Shown in pieces: positions 1-6,755 of a stretch of DNA of 10,513 nt. Under the pieces are notes generated by a model. The model searched no databases. It worked only from the letters and a program-made list of their open reading frames with translations, and was not told the DNA's origin. The translations under genes were made by a program, and so were the position numbers. Position 1 is the first letter of the stretch. Each line of letters opens with the position of its first letter. This stretch comes from Burkholderiaceae bacterium (GTDB lineage: Bacteria; Pseudomonadota; Gammaproteobacteria; Burkholderiales; Burkholderiaceae), in NCBI GenBank assembly GCA_025057735.1, contig JANWUU010000349.1, positions 1 through 10,513 on the forward strand, written 5' to 3'.

Positions 1-1680
1 CTGCCGGCGCACGAGGACGACGCCGAGATCCTGCGCGGCGGGCTGTTCCTCTCCTATGGGCTGCACAAGCAGGCGGGCGAGGTGTTCGCCGCGCTGATCG
101 AGCGCGGCGCGCCGCCGGCGGTGCGCGACCGCGCCTGGTTCTACTTGGCCAAGATCCGCTACCAGCGCGGCTTGCTGGCGCAGGCCGAGGAGGCGCTCGC
201 GCGCATCGGCGGCGCGCTGCCGGCGCCGCTGGCGGAGGAACGCACGCTGCTGGCGGCCAGTCTGCTGATGGCGCGCGGTGCCTATGCGGAGGCAGCGAAG
301 CTGCTGGCGGCGGTCAAAGACGGCGCCGGTCTGTATGCGCGTTTCAATCTCGGCGTGGCGATGATCAAGAGCGGCGACACGGCCGGCGGCATGGCGGTGC
401 TCGATCAGGTGGGCACCGCGCCGGCCGACAGCGAGGAATACCGCAGCCTGCGCGACCGCGCCAACCTGGCGCTCGGTTTCGCCGCCTTGCAGAACGAGGA
501 CCCGGCGCGCGCGCGAACTTACCTGGAACGCGTCCGACTGCAGGGGCTGCACGCGAACCGCGCCCTGCTCGCCTTCGGTTGGGCGGCGGCGGGTCTGAAG
601 CAGACACGGGCGGCGCTGGTGCCGTGGACCGAGCTGGCGGCGCGCACGCCGGTGGATGCGGCGGTGCTGGAGGCCAAGCTCGCGGTGCCGTACGCGTTCG
701 CCGAACTCGGCGCCCTGCGCCAGGCGCTGGACGGCTACCAGCAGGCGTTGGCGGCCTTCGAGCGCGAGTCGGCAGCGCTGGACGAATCGATCGCCGCCAT
801 CCGCGCCGGGCGGCTCACGGCGGGCCTGCTGGCGCGCAACCCGGGCGAAGAGATGGGCTGGTTCTGGAGCATCCAGGAGTTGCCGGAGATGCCGCACGCA
901 GCGCACCTGGCGCACGTGCTGGCCCAGCACGAATTCCAGGAGGCGTTCAAGAACTGGCGTGACCTCGTGTTCCTCGACCGCAACCTGCGCCAGTGGCAGG
1001 AGAAGCTCGGCGCCCTGCAGGACATGCTGGAGAACCGGCGCCAGGCCTTCGCCGCCCGGCTGCCGGCCGTGCGCGAACAGGAGCGTGCGCTCGGTGTGGA
1101 GGATCTGGCGCGCCGGCACGCGGCGCTGCAGACGGAATTCACGCAGGCGGCGCAGCGCGCCGACGGCGCCGGTTTTGCCGACGCGCGCGAGTTGGCGGCC
1201 ATGGCGCGCATCGAGGCCGCGCGCGCGCTTCTGGCGCGACTGCCCGCTTCGCCCGAGCGGGACGAGGCCGCCGAGCGGCTGCGCCGCATCGAGGGGGCGC
1301 TCACCTGGCAGCTCGCGCAGCAGGCGCCGGTACGCCGCTGGGAGGCGCAAAAGGGCCTGCGCGAAATCGAACAGGGACTGGCGCATGCGCGCGCGGCGCA
1401 TGCGCGGCTGGCACAGGCGCAGCGCGAGGAGCCGGCCCGTTTCGAGCGCTTCGCGGCGCGCATCGACGAACTGGCGCAGCGCCTGCAGGCGCTGCTGCCA
1501 CAGGTGGCGGCGCTCACCGTCGAGCAGGAGGCGCATCTGCAGACGCTCGCGGTGGCCGAGCTCGAGCGGCAGAAGGAACGGCTCGTGCAGTACGCAAATC
1601 ACGCGCACTTCGCGGTGGCGCAGATCCTGGATCGCGCCAGCGTGGCGCAGGAAACAAGTCGTGGCGGCGCCGCGCGTTGA
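1..1680 (+). CDS. TPR-repeat protein, 5'-truncated by window edge
   Basis: The reading frame is open from base 1 to a TGA at 1678-1680, so 559 residues are visible and the true start lies upstream. The GTG at 82 is internal: conserved-looking TPR sequence (FLSYGLHKQAGEVF) precedes it. The N-terminal ~250 visible residues are helical TPR-type repeats, including AWFYLAKIRYQRG and ARFNLGVAMIKSGD. The C-terminal ~260 residues are Ala/Glu/Arg/Gln-rich and look like long helices or coiled coil, ending in an AELERQKERLVQYANHAHF segment. No signal peptide can be judged because the N-terminus is missing. The gene overlaps the next by 20 nt, which suggests translational coupling. It heads the visible part of an ExbB/ExbD/AgmX operon, so I infer a structural or adaptor role in that envelope machine, probably periplasmic. 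It may correspond to one of the TPR components (GltD/AgmU or GltE/AglT type) of Myxococcus Glt, but I cannot prove orthology by eye. Confidence 0.85.
   Translation: MPAHEDDAEILRGGLFLSYGLHKQAGEVFAALIERGAPPAVRDRAWFYLAKIRYQRGLLAQAEEALARIGGALPAPLAEERTLLAASLLMARGAYAEAAKLLAAVKDGAGLYARFNLGVAMIKSGDTAGGMAVLDQVGTAPADSEEYRSLRDRANLALGFAALQNEDPARARTYLERVRLQGLHANRALLAFGWAAAGLKQTRAALVPWTELAARTPVDAAVLEAKLAVPYAFAELGALRQALDGYQQALAAFERESAALDESIAAIRAGRLTAGLLARNPGEEMGWFWSIQELPEMPHAAHLAHVLAQHEFQEAFKNWRDLVFLDRNLRQWQEKLGALQDMLENRRQAFAARLPAVREQERALGVEDLARRHAALQTEFTQAAQRADGAGFADARELAAMARIEAARALLARLPASPERDEAAERLRRIEGALTWQLAQQAPVRRWEAQKGLREIEQGLAHARAAHARLAQAQREEPARFERFAARIDELAQRLQALLPQVAALTVEQEAHLQTLAVAELERQKERLVQYANHAHFAVAQILDRASVAQETSRGGAAR
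1649..1654 (+). promoter_or_regulatory. Shine-Dalgarno deciding the GTG start at 1661
   Basis: AGGAAA lies 6 nt before the GTG at 1661, inside the end of the upstream TPR gene. It supports this GTG over the many upstream in-frame positions, which fall in the other gene's coding sequence and give Arg-rich shadow translation. Confidence 0.6.
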
Positions 1681-4462
1681 CCGTGCCTGCCTGCTGGCGG
1701 CGGCCCTGCTGGCCGCCTGCGCGGCGCCCGAGGCGCCGCGCGTGCCGGAGCCGCCGACGCTGAAGTCGCTCGCCGGACGCGAGGTCGAGGTGCGGCCCGA
1801 CGAGGGCGTGCAGAGCACGCCGGAGCGCGCCGCGCGCGCCTATCAGGACTTCTTGCGCGCCGCCCCGCGCGATCCGCAGCGGCAGGAGGCGCTGCGGCGG
1901 CTGGGCGACCTGGAGATGGACCGCATCGACGCGCGCATCGCCGCCGGGGTCGCGGATGCGGCCGACTACCGCACGGCGATCGCCCGCTATCAGGAGTTCC
2001 TGAAGACCTACCCGAACGATCCCGGCAACGACCGCGTGCTGTATCAGTTGGCGCGCGCGTACGAACTGTCGGGCGAACTGGAAAAAGCGCTGGCGACGCT
2101 GGACCGGCTGGTCGAGCGCCATCCGCGTTCGCGTCACCGCGACGAGGCGCAGTTCCGCCGCGGCGAGATGCTGTTCGCGCTGCGCCAGTACGGCCGCGCC
2201 GAGCAGGCGTTCGCGGCGACGCTCGCCGCCGGTACCGACACACCCTACTACGAGCGCTCGCTGTACATGCACGGCTGGACGCTGTTCAAGCAGGGCAAAC
2301 TGGAGGAGGCGCTGCGCTCGTTCTTCGCGCTCTTCGACATCAAGCTCGGCGGCAAGGGCGACGCTGAGCTGGAGCGCCTGCCCGGGATCACGCGCGCCGA
2401 CCGCGAGGTGATCGAAGACACCTTCCGCGTCACCAGCCTGGCGCTGGAGAACTTGCAGGGGGCGGCCACCATCCCGCAGTACATCGACTCGCCGACGCGG
2501 CGCGGCTATGAGTTTCGCGTCTACGAGCAGCTCGGCGAGCTGTACCTGAAACAGGACCGCATCAAGGACGCGGCCGATACCTTCGCCGCCTTCGCGCTGC
2601 GCCAGCCGCAGCACGCGCGTGCGCCGGTCATGCAGGCGCGCGTAATCGACATCTACGCGCAGGGAGGCTTCCAGACGCTCGCGCTGGAGGCGAAGAAAAA
2701 CTACGTCGCCCGCTACGGCGCCGGCAGCGAGTTCGCGCGCGCCAACCCGCAGGCCTGGCAGGCCAACCTGCCGCGCGTGCGGACGCATCTGGAGGAACTC
2801 GCGCGGCATTACCACGCGGCGGCGCAGAAGAGCCGTCAGCGCGCGGACTATCAGGAGGCCGTGCGCTGGTACCGCGCGTATCTGCAGGCCTTCCCGGACG
2901 ATCCGCAGGCGGCGCAGAACCGTTTCCTGCTCGCCGAACTGCTGTTCGAGGACGCGCGCTTCGCCGAGGCCACGCAGGAGTACGAGGCCACCGCGTACCG
3001 CTACCCGCCGCACGCCAAGAGCGCCGATGCCGGCTACGCCGCGCTGCTCGCCTACGCGCAGCAGGAAAAGCTGGCCCCGCCGCCGGAGCGCGCGTCGATC
3101 CAGCGGGCCGCGGTGGACAGCGCGCTGCGCTTCGCGGCCACCTTCAAGGGCGACGCGCGGGTGGCGCCGGTGCTGACGAACGCGGCGGAGACGTTGTATG
3201 CGCTGCAGGATCTGGAGCGCGCCGCCGCGCTCGCGCAGCAGGTGGTGGCGCTGCAGCCGCCGCCGGCGGAGCGCGAGCGGCGCGTGGCCTGGACCGTGAT
3301 CGCGCACACCGCCTTCGAGCGCGCGCAGTTCGAGCGCGCCGAGCGCGCCTACCTGGAGGTGCTCGCGCTCGTGCCCGAGAAGGATCCGCTACGCGGCTCG
3401 CTGCAGGAGCGGCTTGCCGCCGCCGTTTACAAGCAGGGCGAGGCGGCGCGCGGCAAGGGTGCGCTGCGCGAAGCCGTCGGCCATTTCATGCGCGTGGCAG
3501 CCGTGGCACCCGCCTCGGCGGTGCGCGCCACCGCCCAGTACGATGCGGCGGCGACGCTGCTGGCGCTGCAGGACTGGGATGCGGCGGCGCGCCTGCTGGA
3601 GGATTTCCGCAGCCGCTTCCCGAAGCATCCGCTGCAGGAAGAGGTGAGCGGGAAGCTGGCCGTCGCTTATCTGGAGCGGGGCCAGTGGGCGCTGGCGGCG
3701 GCGGAGTTCGAGCGGCTGGCCGGCACGCAGCGCGACCCGCAGCTCGCACGGGCCGGTCTCTGGCAGGCGGCCGAGCTGTACGAGAAGGCGCGCCAGCGCC
3801 CAGCGGCGGCGAAGGCTTACGAGCGTTACCTCGCGCAGCATCCGCAGCCGCTGGAGGCGGCGGTGGAGGCGCGTTACCGCCTGGCGCGGCTGGCGCGCGA
3901 GGACGGCAACATGGCACGTGAACTGCACTGGATGCGCGAAGTGCAGCGCGCCGATGCCGTCGCCGGCCAGGCGCGCACCGACCGCACCCGGTACCTGGCG
4001 GCGCTCGCCACGCTGGCCCTGGCGCAGCCCGCGGTGGAGGAGTACCGCAAGGTCGCGCTGGTGGAGCCGCTGAAGCAGACTTTCAAGGTGAAGAAGACGA
4101 AATTCGAGCAGGCGCTGAAGGCCTACGCGGCCGCCACCGAGTACGGGGTGGCGGAGGTGACGACGGCCGCCACCTTCCACACCGCTGAGCTGTATCACGA
4201 TTTCGGCCGCGCGCTGTTGTCCTCGCAGCGGCCGAAGCGGCTCTCCAAGCTGGAGCTGGAGCAGTACAACGTGATGCTGGAGGAGCAGGCCTTTCCGTTC
4301 GAGGAAAAGGCGATCGAGCTGCACGAGATCAACGCGCGCCGCTCCGCCAGTGGCATTTACGACGAATGGGTCAAGCGCAGCTTCGCGTCGCTCGCCAAGC
4401 TGCGCCCGGCCCGCTACGCCAAGGTCGAAGTCAGCGAGGCGACGGTCGATGCGATCCGCTGA
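1661..4462 (+). CDS. Large TPR-repeat outer-membrane lipoprotein (933 aa)
   Basis: The start is the GTG at 1661, chosen because it is preceded by AGGAAA and immediately gives a lipoprotein signal peptide: a short charged N-region, LLAAALL, then the lipobox L17-A18-A19-C20. Residue +2 after Cys is Ala, not Asp, so outer-membrane sorting by the Lol system is expected. Mature TPR-like helical repeats run almost throughout: about 53-225 (for example YRTAIARYQEFLKTYPNDP), 285-345, 380-450, 500-575, 590-685 and 695-765. The final ~170 residues (790-933) are less repetitive and contain a KQTFKVKKTKFEQALKAY segment and a YHDFGRALL segment, perhaps a capping or binding domain. It overlaps the upstream gene by 20 nt and the next by 14 nt. 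Inferred role: an outer-membrane-attached scaffold receiving force or substrate from the ExbB/ExbD/AgmX-like complex encoded downstream. YfgC/BamD-like or secretin-pilot roles are alternatives, but nothing specific points to them. Confidence 0.9.
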   Translation: MAAPRVDRACLLAAALLAACAAPEAPRVPEPPTLKSLAGREVEVRPDEGVQSTPERAARAYQDFLRAAPRDPQRQEALRRLGDLEMDRIDARIAAGVADAADYRTAIARYQEFLKTYPNDPGNDRVLYQLARAYELSGELEKALATLDRLVERHPRSRHRDEAQFRRGEMLFALRQYGRAEQAFAATLAAGTDTPYYERSLYMHGWTLFKQGKLEEALRSFFALFDIKLGGKGDAELERLPGITRADREVIEDTFRVTSLALENLQGAATIPQYIDSPTRRGYEFRVYEQLGELYLKQDRIKDAADTFAAFALRQPQHARAPVMQARVIDIYAQGGFQTLALEAKKNYVARYGAGSEFARANPQAWQANLPRVRTHLEELARHYHAAAQKSRQRADYQEAVRWYRAYLQAFPDDPQAAQNRFLLAELLFEDARFAEATQEYEATAYRYPPHAKSADAGYAALLAYAQQEKLAPPPERASIQRAAVDSALRFAATFKGDARVAPVLTNAAETLYALQDLERAAALAQQVVALQPPPAERERRVAWTVIAHTAFERAQFERAERAYLEVLALVPEKDPLRGSLQERLAAAVYKQGEAARGKGALREAVGHFMRVAAVAPASAVRATAQYDAAATLLALQDWDAAARLLEDFRSRFPKHPLQEEVSGKLAVAYLERGQWALAAAEFERLAGTQRDPQLARAGLWQAAELYEKARQRPAAAKAYERYLAQHPQPLEAAVEARYRLARLAREDGNMARELHWMREVQRADAVAGQARTDRTRYLAALATLALAQPAVEEYRKVALVEPLKQTFKVKKTKFEQALKAYAAATEYGVAEVTTAATFHTAELYHDFGRALLSSQRPKRLSKLELEQYNVMLEEQAFPFEEKAIELHEINARRSASGIYDEWVKRSFASLAKLRPARYAKVEVSEATVDAIR

Positions 4463-5192
4463 GTTCCTCCTGCGCCTGCTCGCCGTGGCGGCCGTGGCCG
4501 CCGGCGCCGGCGGTTGCGCGCTGCTGTTCGGGCCGCCCATGCCGCCGCCGGCGGCGCCAACCGTTGCGCCGGCGGGCGGGGCGAGCGCGGTGCCCGCCGC
4601 CCCGGCGCCAGCTGCGAAGGAGGCGCCGGCCGCCGCCCTCTCGCCTGCCGCGCCGGTCGAGCCGCCGAAGCCGACGGAGCCGGCGCTGGAGGCCTCCGTG
4701 CTGCGCGCCTTCGAGACGGCGCGCCAAGCGCTGGCCGCCGGCCGGCTGGCGGAGGCCGAGCGCCAGTTGCTCGCGCTCGCGCAGGCGCATCCGCAGCTCG
4801 GCGGCGTGCACGCCAACCTCGCGCTTGTGTATCGCCGCACCGAACGGCTCGCCGAGTCGGTCGCCGCGCTGGAACGCGCGGTGCAGGCGAGCCCGCGCCA
4901 GCCGGCGTACTTCAACCAGCTGGGCATCGCCTACCGGCTGGTCGGCCGCTTTGCGGAGGCGCGCGCGGCCTACGAGCAGGCGATCGCGCTCGATCCGAAC
5001 CACGCGCCTGCGTATCTGAATTTGGGCATCCTGCACGATCTTTATCTCTGGGACGGCGCGCGGGCGCTGGAGCTATACGAACGCTATCTGGCGCTGACGC
5101 CGGGCGGCGACGAGAAGGTCAAGCGCTGGGTGGCGGAGATCCGCAAGCGCGAGCCGGCCCGCAAGCTGGCGCGCGGCAAGGAGGAACGATGA
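4449..5192 (+). CDS. TPR-repeat lipoprotein (247 aa)
   Basis: The start is the ATG at 4449, within the end of the preceding gene (14-nt overlap), with GAGG at 4436-4439 as a modest ribosome site. The N-terminus is a lipoprotein signal: hydrophobic FLLRLLAVAAVAAGAGG followed by C23. The -3 residue is Ala, so the lipobox (A-G-G-C) is acceptable but not ideal. Ala at +2 suggests outer-membrane sorting. Residues 29-80 are a Pro/Ala-rich disordered linker. Four TPR units follow, at about 83-115, 119-150, 153-184 and 187-219, with classic spacing such as AYFNQLGIAYRLVGRFAEA and APAYLNLGIL. The tail is Lys/Arg/Glu-rich. It resembles small TPR lipoproteins such as AglT/GltE of the Myxococcus motility complex in type and context. 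This is a family-level comparison from memory, not a demonstrated orthology. Confidence 0.9.
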   Translation: MRSAEFLLRLLAVAAVAAGAGGCALLFGPPMPPPAAPTVAPAGGASAVPAAPAPAAKEAPAAALSPAAPVEPPKPTEPALEASVLRAFETARQALAAGRLAEAERQLLALAQAHPQLGGVHANLALVYRRTERLAESVAALERAVQASPRQPAYFNQLGIAYRLVGRFAEARAAYEQAIALDPNHAPAYLNLGILHDLYLWDGARALELYERYLALTPGGDEKVKRWVAEIRKREPARKLARGKEER

Positions 5193-5473
5193 GAGCGATG
5201 ACCGGAGGCGTGGCCGCCCTGCTGTTGGCTGCCGGCGCGGCGGCCGAGGACCGCGCCGTGATCGACGACACGAAGATCATCGGCAACCGCGAGCTGCCGA
5301 AGGTGATCTACATCGTCCCGTGGAAGAAGCCGCAGCCCGACGAGCTGCCGGCGCGGCCGCTGGCGGGCGCGCTTCAGGAGGCGCTGGCGCCGGTGGATCG
5401 CGACGTCTTCCGCCGCCAGGTGCGGTACGAGGCACAGATCGCAGGGCGCGGACGCGGCCCGGAGACGAAATGA
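5189..5473 (+). CDS. Small exported protein with IVPWKKP motif (94 aa)
   Basis: The ATG at 5189 overlaps the upstream stop (ATGA) and has a strong AAGGAGG at 5178-5184, 4 nt before it. Residues 1-19 form a Sec signal peptide (TGGVAALLLAAGAAA) with an A-A-A/E cleavage site after A19, leaving a mature protein of about 75 residues. The mature part has a short charged segment, then IIGNRELPKVIYIVPWKK (31-47), then a region with Asp/Arg/Gln that looks helical (58-83). It has no cysteine and no recognised enzyme motif. It is soluble periplasmic, or membrane-peripheral through the aromatic/hydrophobic VIYIVPW stretch. Placed between the TPR lipoproteins and the proton motor, it is probably a dedicated accessory subunit. 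I do not recognise a characterised family; function unknown. Confidence 0.8.
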   Translation: MRAMTGGVAALLLAAGAAAEDRAVIDDTKIIGNRELPKVIYIVPWKKPQPDELPARPLAGALQEALAPVDRDVFRRQVRYEAQIAGRGRGPETK

Positions 5474-5577
5474 GAGGCTCCCGCGGCGCGCCGGGCCGCA
5501 CGGCGAGAATGGCGGGCATCACCCTTGCGGCCGCGCGCGCTGGCGCGCGGCCCGACGAGTCCATCGAACGTGTGTAA
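5470..5577 (+). CDS. Possible 35-aa coupled small ORF (uncertain)
   Basis: An ATG at 5470 overlaps the preceding stop in an ATGA arrangement, with GGAG at 5461-5464 5 nt upstream, and the frame stays open to TAA at 5575-5577. It would fill most of the only sizeable gap in the operon and end 15 nt before exbB-type translation starts. The product is Arg/Ala/Gly-rich with no clear signal peptide or domain, which is what random high-GC sequence also gives, and the 5529-5552 hairpin lies inside it. More likely non-coding, but worth comparing with relatives. Confidence 0.15.
   Translation: MRGSRGAPGRTARMAGITLAAARAGARPDESIERV
5529..5552 (+). repeat. Strong GC hairpin upstream of the motor genes
   Basis: GGCCGCGCGC (5529-5538) pairs perfectly with GCGCGCGGCC (5543-5552) around a 4-nt GCTG loop: a 10-bp all-GC stem. 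No T-run follows, so it is not a classical intrinsic terminator. It could be an attenuator, an RNase-processing or mRNA-stabilising boundary, or a pause site between the TPR genes and the ExbB/ExbD/AgmX module. Confidence 0.55.
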
Positions 5578-5582
5578 CGAGT

Positions 5583-5586
5583 GGAG
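5583..5586 (+). promoter_or_regulatory. Ribosome binding site fixing the ExbB-type start
   Basis: GGAG sits 6 nt before the ATG at 5593. The in-frame GTG at 5581 would have this site inside its own coding sequence, so ATG 5593 is preferred. Confidence 0.6.
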
Positions 5587-5592
5587 AGCAAC

Positions 5593-6246
5593 ATGAGCGC
5601 GATGCAAACGGTCGTCAAGTTCTTTCAGGACGCCGGTCTGTTCATCTATCCGAGCCTGCTGATCATGGCGCTCGGCCTGTCGATCGCGATCGAGCGGTTC
5701 ATCTTCCTGAACCGCGCGCGCGCAGAAAACCGCAAGACCTGGGAGCGGCTGCTGCCGCTGCTGCAGGGCGGCAAGTTCAAGGAGGTGTACAGCCAGGTGG
5801 CGAAATCGGATGCCGCGATCGGCAAGATCATCGCCAACGGGCTGCAGCGCATGCAGTCGGCGCGGCGGCGCGAAGATATCGACGCGGCGATGGAAGAAGG
5901 CATGATGGAGATCGTGCCGCGGCTGGAGAAGCGCACCCATTACATCGCCACCTTCGCCAACGTCATCATGCTGGTCGGGCTGCTGGGCACGATCCTGGGC
6001 CTGATCAAGGCCTTCACGGCGGTGGCGCAGGTCAACCCGGCGGAGAAGGCGGAAATGCTGTCGGCGTCGATCTCGATCGCGATGAACAACACCGCCTTCG
6101 CGCTGATGGTGGCGATTCCGTTCCTGCTGATCCATGCCTACCTGCAGGCGCGCACCTCGGAGATCGTCGACGGGCTGGAGGCGGCCAAGATCAGCTTCCT
6201 GAACCTGCTGCCGCTGCGCGCGGGCGAAGCGGCGCCGACGCACTGA
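5593..6246 (+). CDS. MotA/TolQ/ExbB-family proton channel protein (217 aa)
   Basis: The predicted product is a polytopic inner-membrane protein forming the channel that uses the proton gradient to drive a TonB-like partner. Three membrane segments lie at about 17-38, 118-145 and 158-182, with the usual large cytoplasmic loop between the first two. The second segment has GLLGTILGLIKAF, with T133 at the position of the E. coli ExbB pore threonine T148. The third has SISIAMNNTAFALMVAIP, with T167 matching T181. In my ungapped alignment the conserved ExbB/TolQ glutamate (E176) of this helix is I162, and the polar pair N165-N166 replaces aliphatic residues. I believe this third-helix variant recurs in AglR-like members but cannot confirm it here. 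The length is normal for the family. Two nt separate it from the first ExbD gene, which has no good ribosome site of its own. Flanking TPR and AgmX-like genes favour an Agl-type motor over iron-uptake ExbB or Tol-Pal TolQ. Confidence 0.95.
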   Translation: MSAMQTVVKFFQDAGLFIYPSLLIMALGLSIAIERFIFLNRARAENRKTWERLLPLLQGGKFKEVYSQVAKSDAAIGKIIANGLQRMQSARRREDIDAAMEEGMMEIVPRLEKRTHYIATFANVIMLVGLLGTILGLIKAFTAVAQVNPAEKAEMLSASISIAMNNTAFALMVAIPFLLIHAYLQARTSEIVDGLEAAKISFLNLLPLRAGEAAPTH

Positions 6247-6248
6247 CC

Positions 6249-6755
6249 ATGCGGGTGCGACGGCTGCGGCGGCATCCGGCCGGTCTGGATGTCACGCCGT
6301 TTATCAACCTGATCGTGGTGCTGGTGCCGTTCCTGCTGTCGACGGCGGTGTTCTCGCGCCTGGCGGTGCTGGAGCTGTCGCTGCCGGCGCAGTCCGGCAG
6401 CTTCGAGAACCTGAAAGGCGGCGATCTGAAGCTGGAAGTCGTGATCCGACCCGACCGGCTGGAAATCAATGACCTGATCGGCGGCCGCCTGGTCGACCCG
6501 ATCCCGCACACCGCGAACGGGCCGGATACGAAACGGCTGAATGCGCTGATGCTGGAGCTGAAGAAGCGTTTCCCGGACAAGACCGAAGCCACCCTTTTGG
6601 CCGAGCCGAACACGCCGTACGACCAGCTCGTGCGCGTGATGGATGCGATGCGCACGGCCAAGACGGCCAACGGCGCGCAGATCGTGCGTGCCGAGCTGTT
6701 CCCGCAGATCTCGATCGGTGATGCGCCAGTGGCCGCGGCCAGGAGGGGCACATGA
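6249..6755 (+). CDS. ExbD/TolR-family protein lacking the catalytic Asp (168 aa)
   Basis: A short basic cytoplasmic N-terminus (MRVRRLRRH) is followed by one membrane helix at about 15-37 (VTPFINLIVVLVPFLLSTAV) and a periplasmic domain of about 130 residues. ExbD/TolR proteins pair inside the ExbB pentamer, where one membrane Asp (E. coli ExbD D25 in INVTPFID) is protonated. Here the aligned sequence is LDVTPFIN: N20 (codon AAC, 6306-6308) takes the place of that Asp, and D14 takes the place of the Asn six residues before it. The rest of the motif is intact and the frame is unbroken, so this is a specialised variant rather than a decayed gene. The periplasmic part retains typical ExbD features, including a YDQLVRVMDAMRTAK segment near the end. 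Its start lies 2 nt after the ExbB-type stop without a clear Shine-Dalgarno, so translation is probably coupled. Confidence 0.93.
   Translation: MRVRRLRRHPAGLDVTPFINLIVVLVPFLLSTAVFSRLAVLELSLPAQSGSFENLKGGDLKLEVVIRPDRLEINDLIGGRLVDPIPHTANGPDTKRLNALMLELKKRFPDKTEATLLAEPNTPYDQLVRVMDAMRTAKTANGAQIVRAELFPQISIGDAPVAAARRGT

Noticed and set aside
656..1660. Upstream extension of the large TPR lipoprotein frame
   Set aside because: The extension translates to Arg/Ser/Trp-rich shadow sequence within the preceding TPR gene; the GTG at 1661 with AGGAAA and a following lipobox is the true start.
1514..3307. Long minus-strand open frame opposite the large TPR lipoprotein gene
   Set aside because: It is Arg/Leu-rich without domains, has no ribosome site, and lies opposite a gene with lipobox and TPR repeats; GC-rich antisense frames stay open by chance.
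3389..4927. Second long minus-strand open frame (512 codons)
   Set aside because: It crosses the boundary of two well-supported plus-strand genes and has low-complexity Ala/Arg composition; a shadow frame.
5552..5580. Possible promoter (TGTGTAACGA as extended -10) before the ExbB-type gene
   Set aside because: No acceptable -35 at 16-18 bp, and transcription would start at the ribosome site.
5581..5592. GTG start four codons before the ExbB-type ATG
   Set aside because: The GGAG ribosome site lies within these codons and is correctly spaced for the ATG at 5593.
6249..6755. Reading the Asn-bearing ExbD as a pseudogene
   Set aside because: The frame, membrane helix and periplasmic domain are complete and the gene is tightly coupled on both sides; only the Asp position differs.
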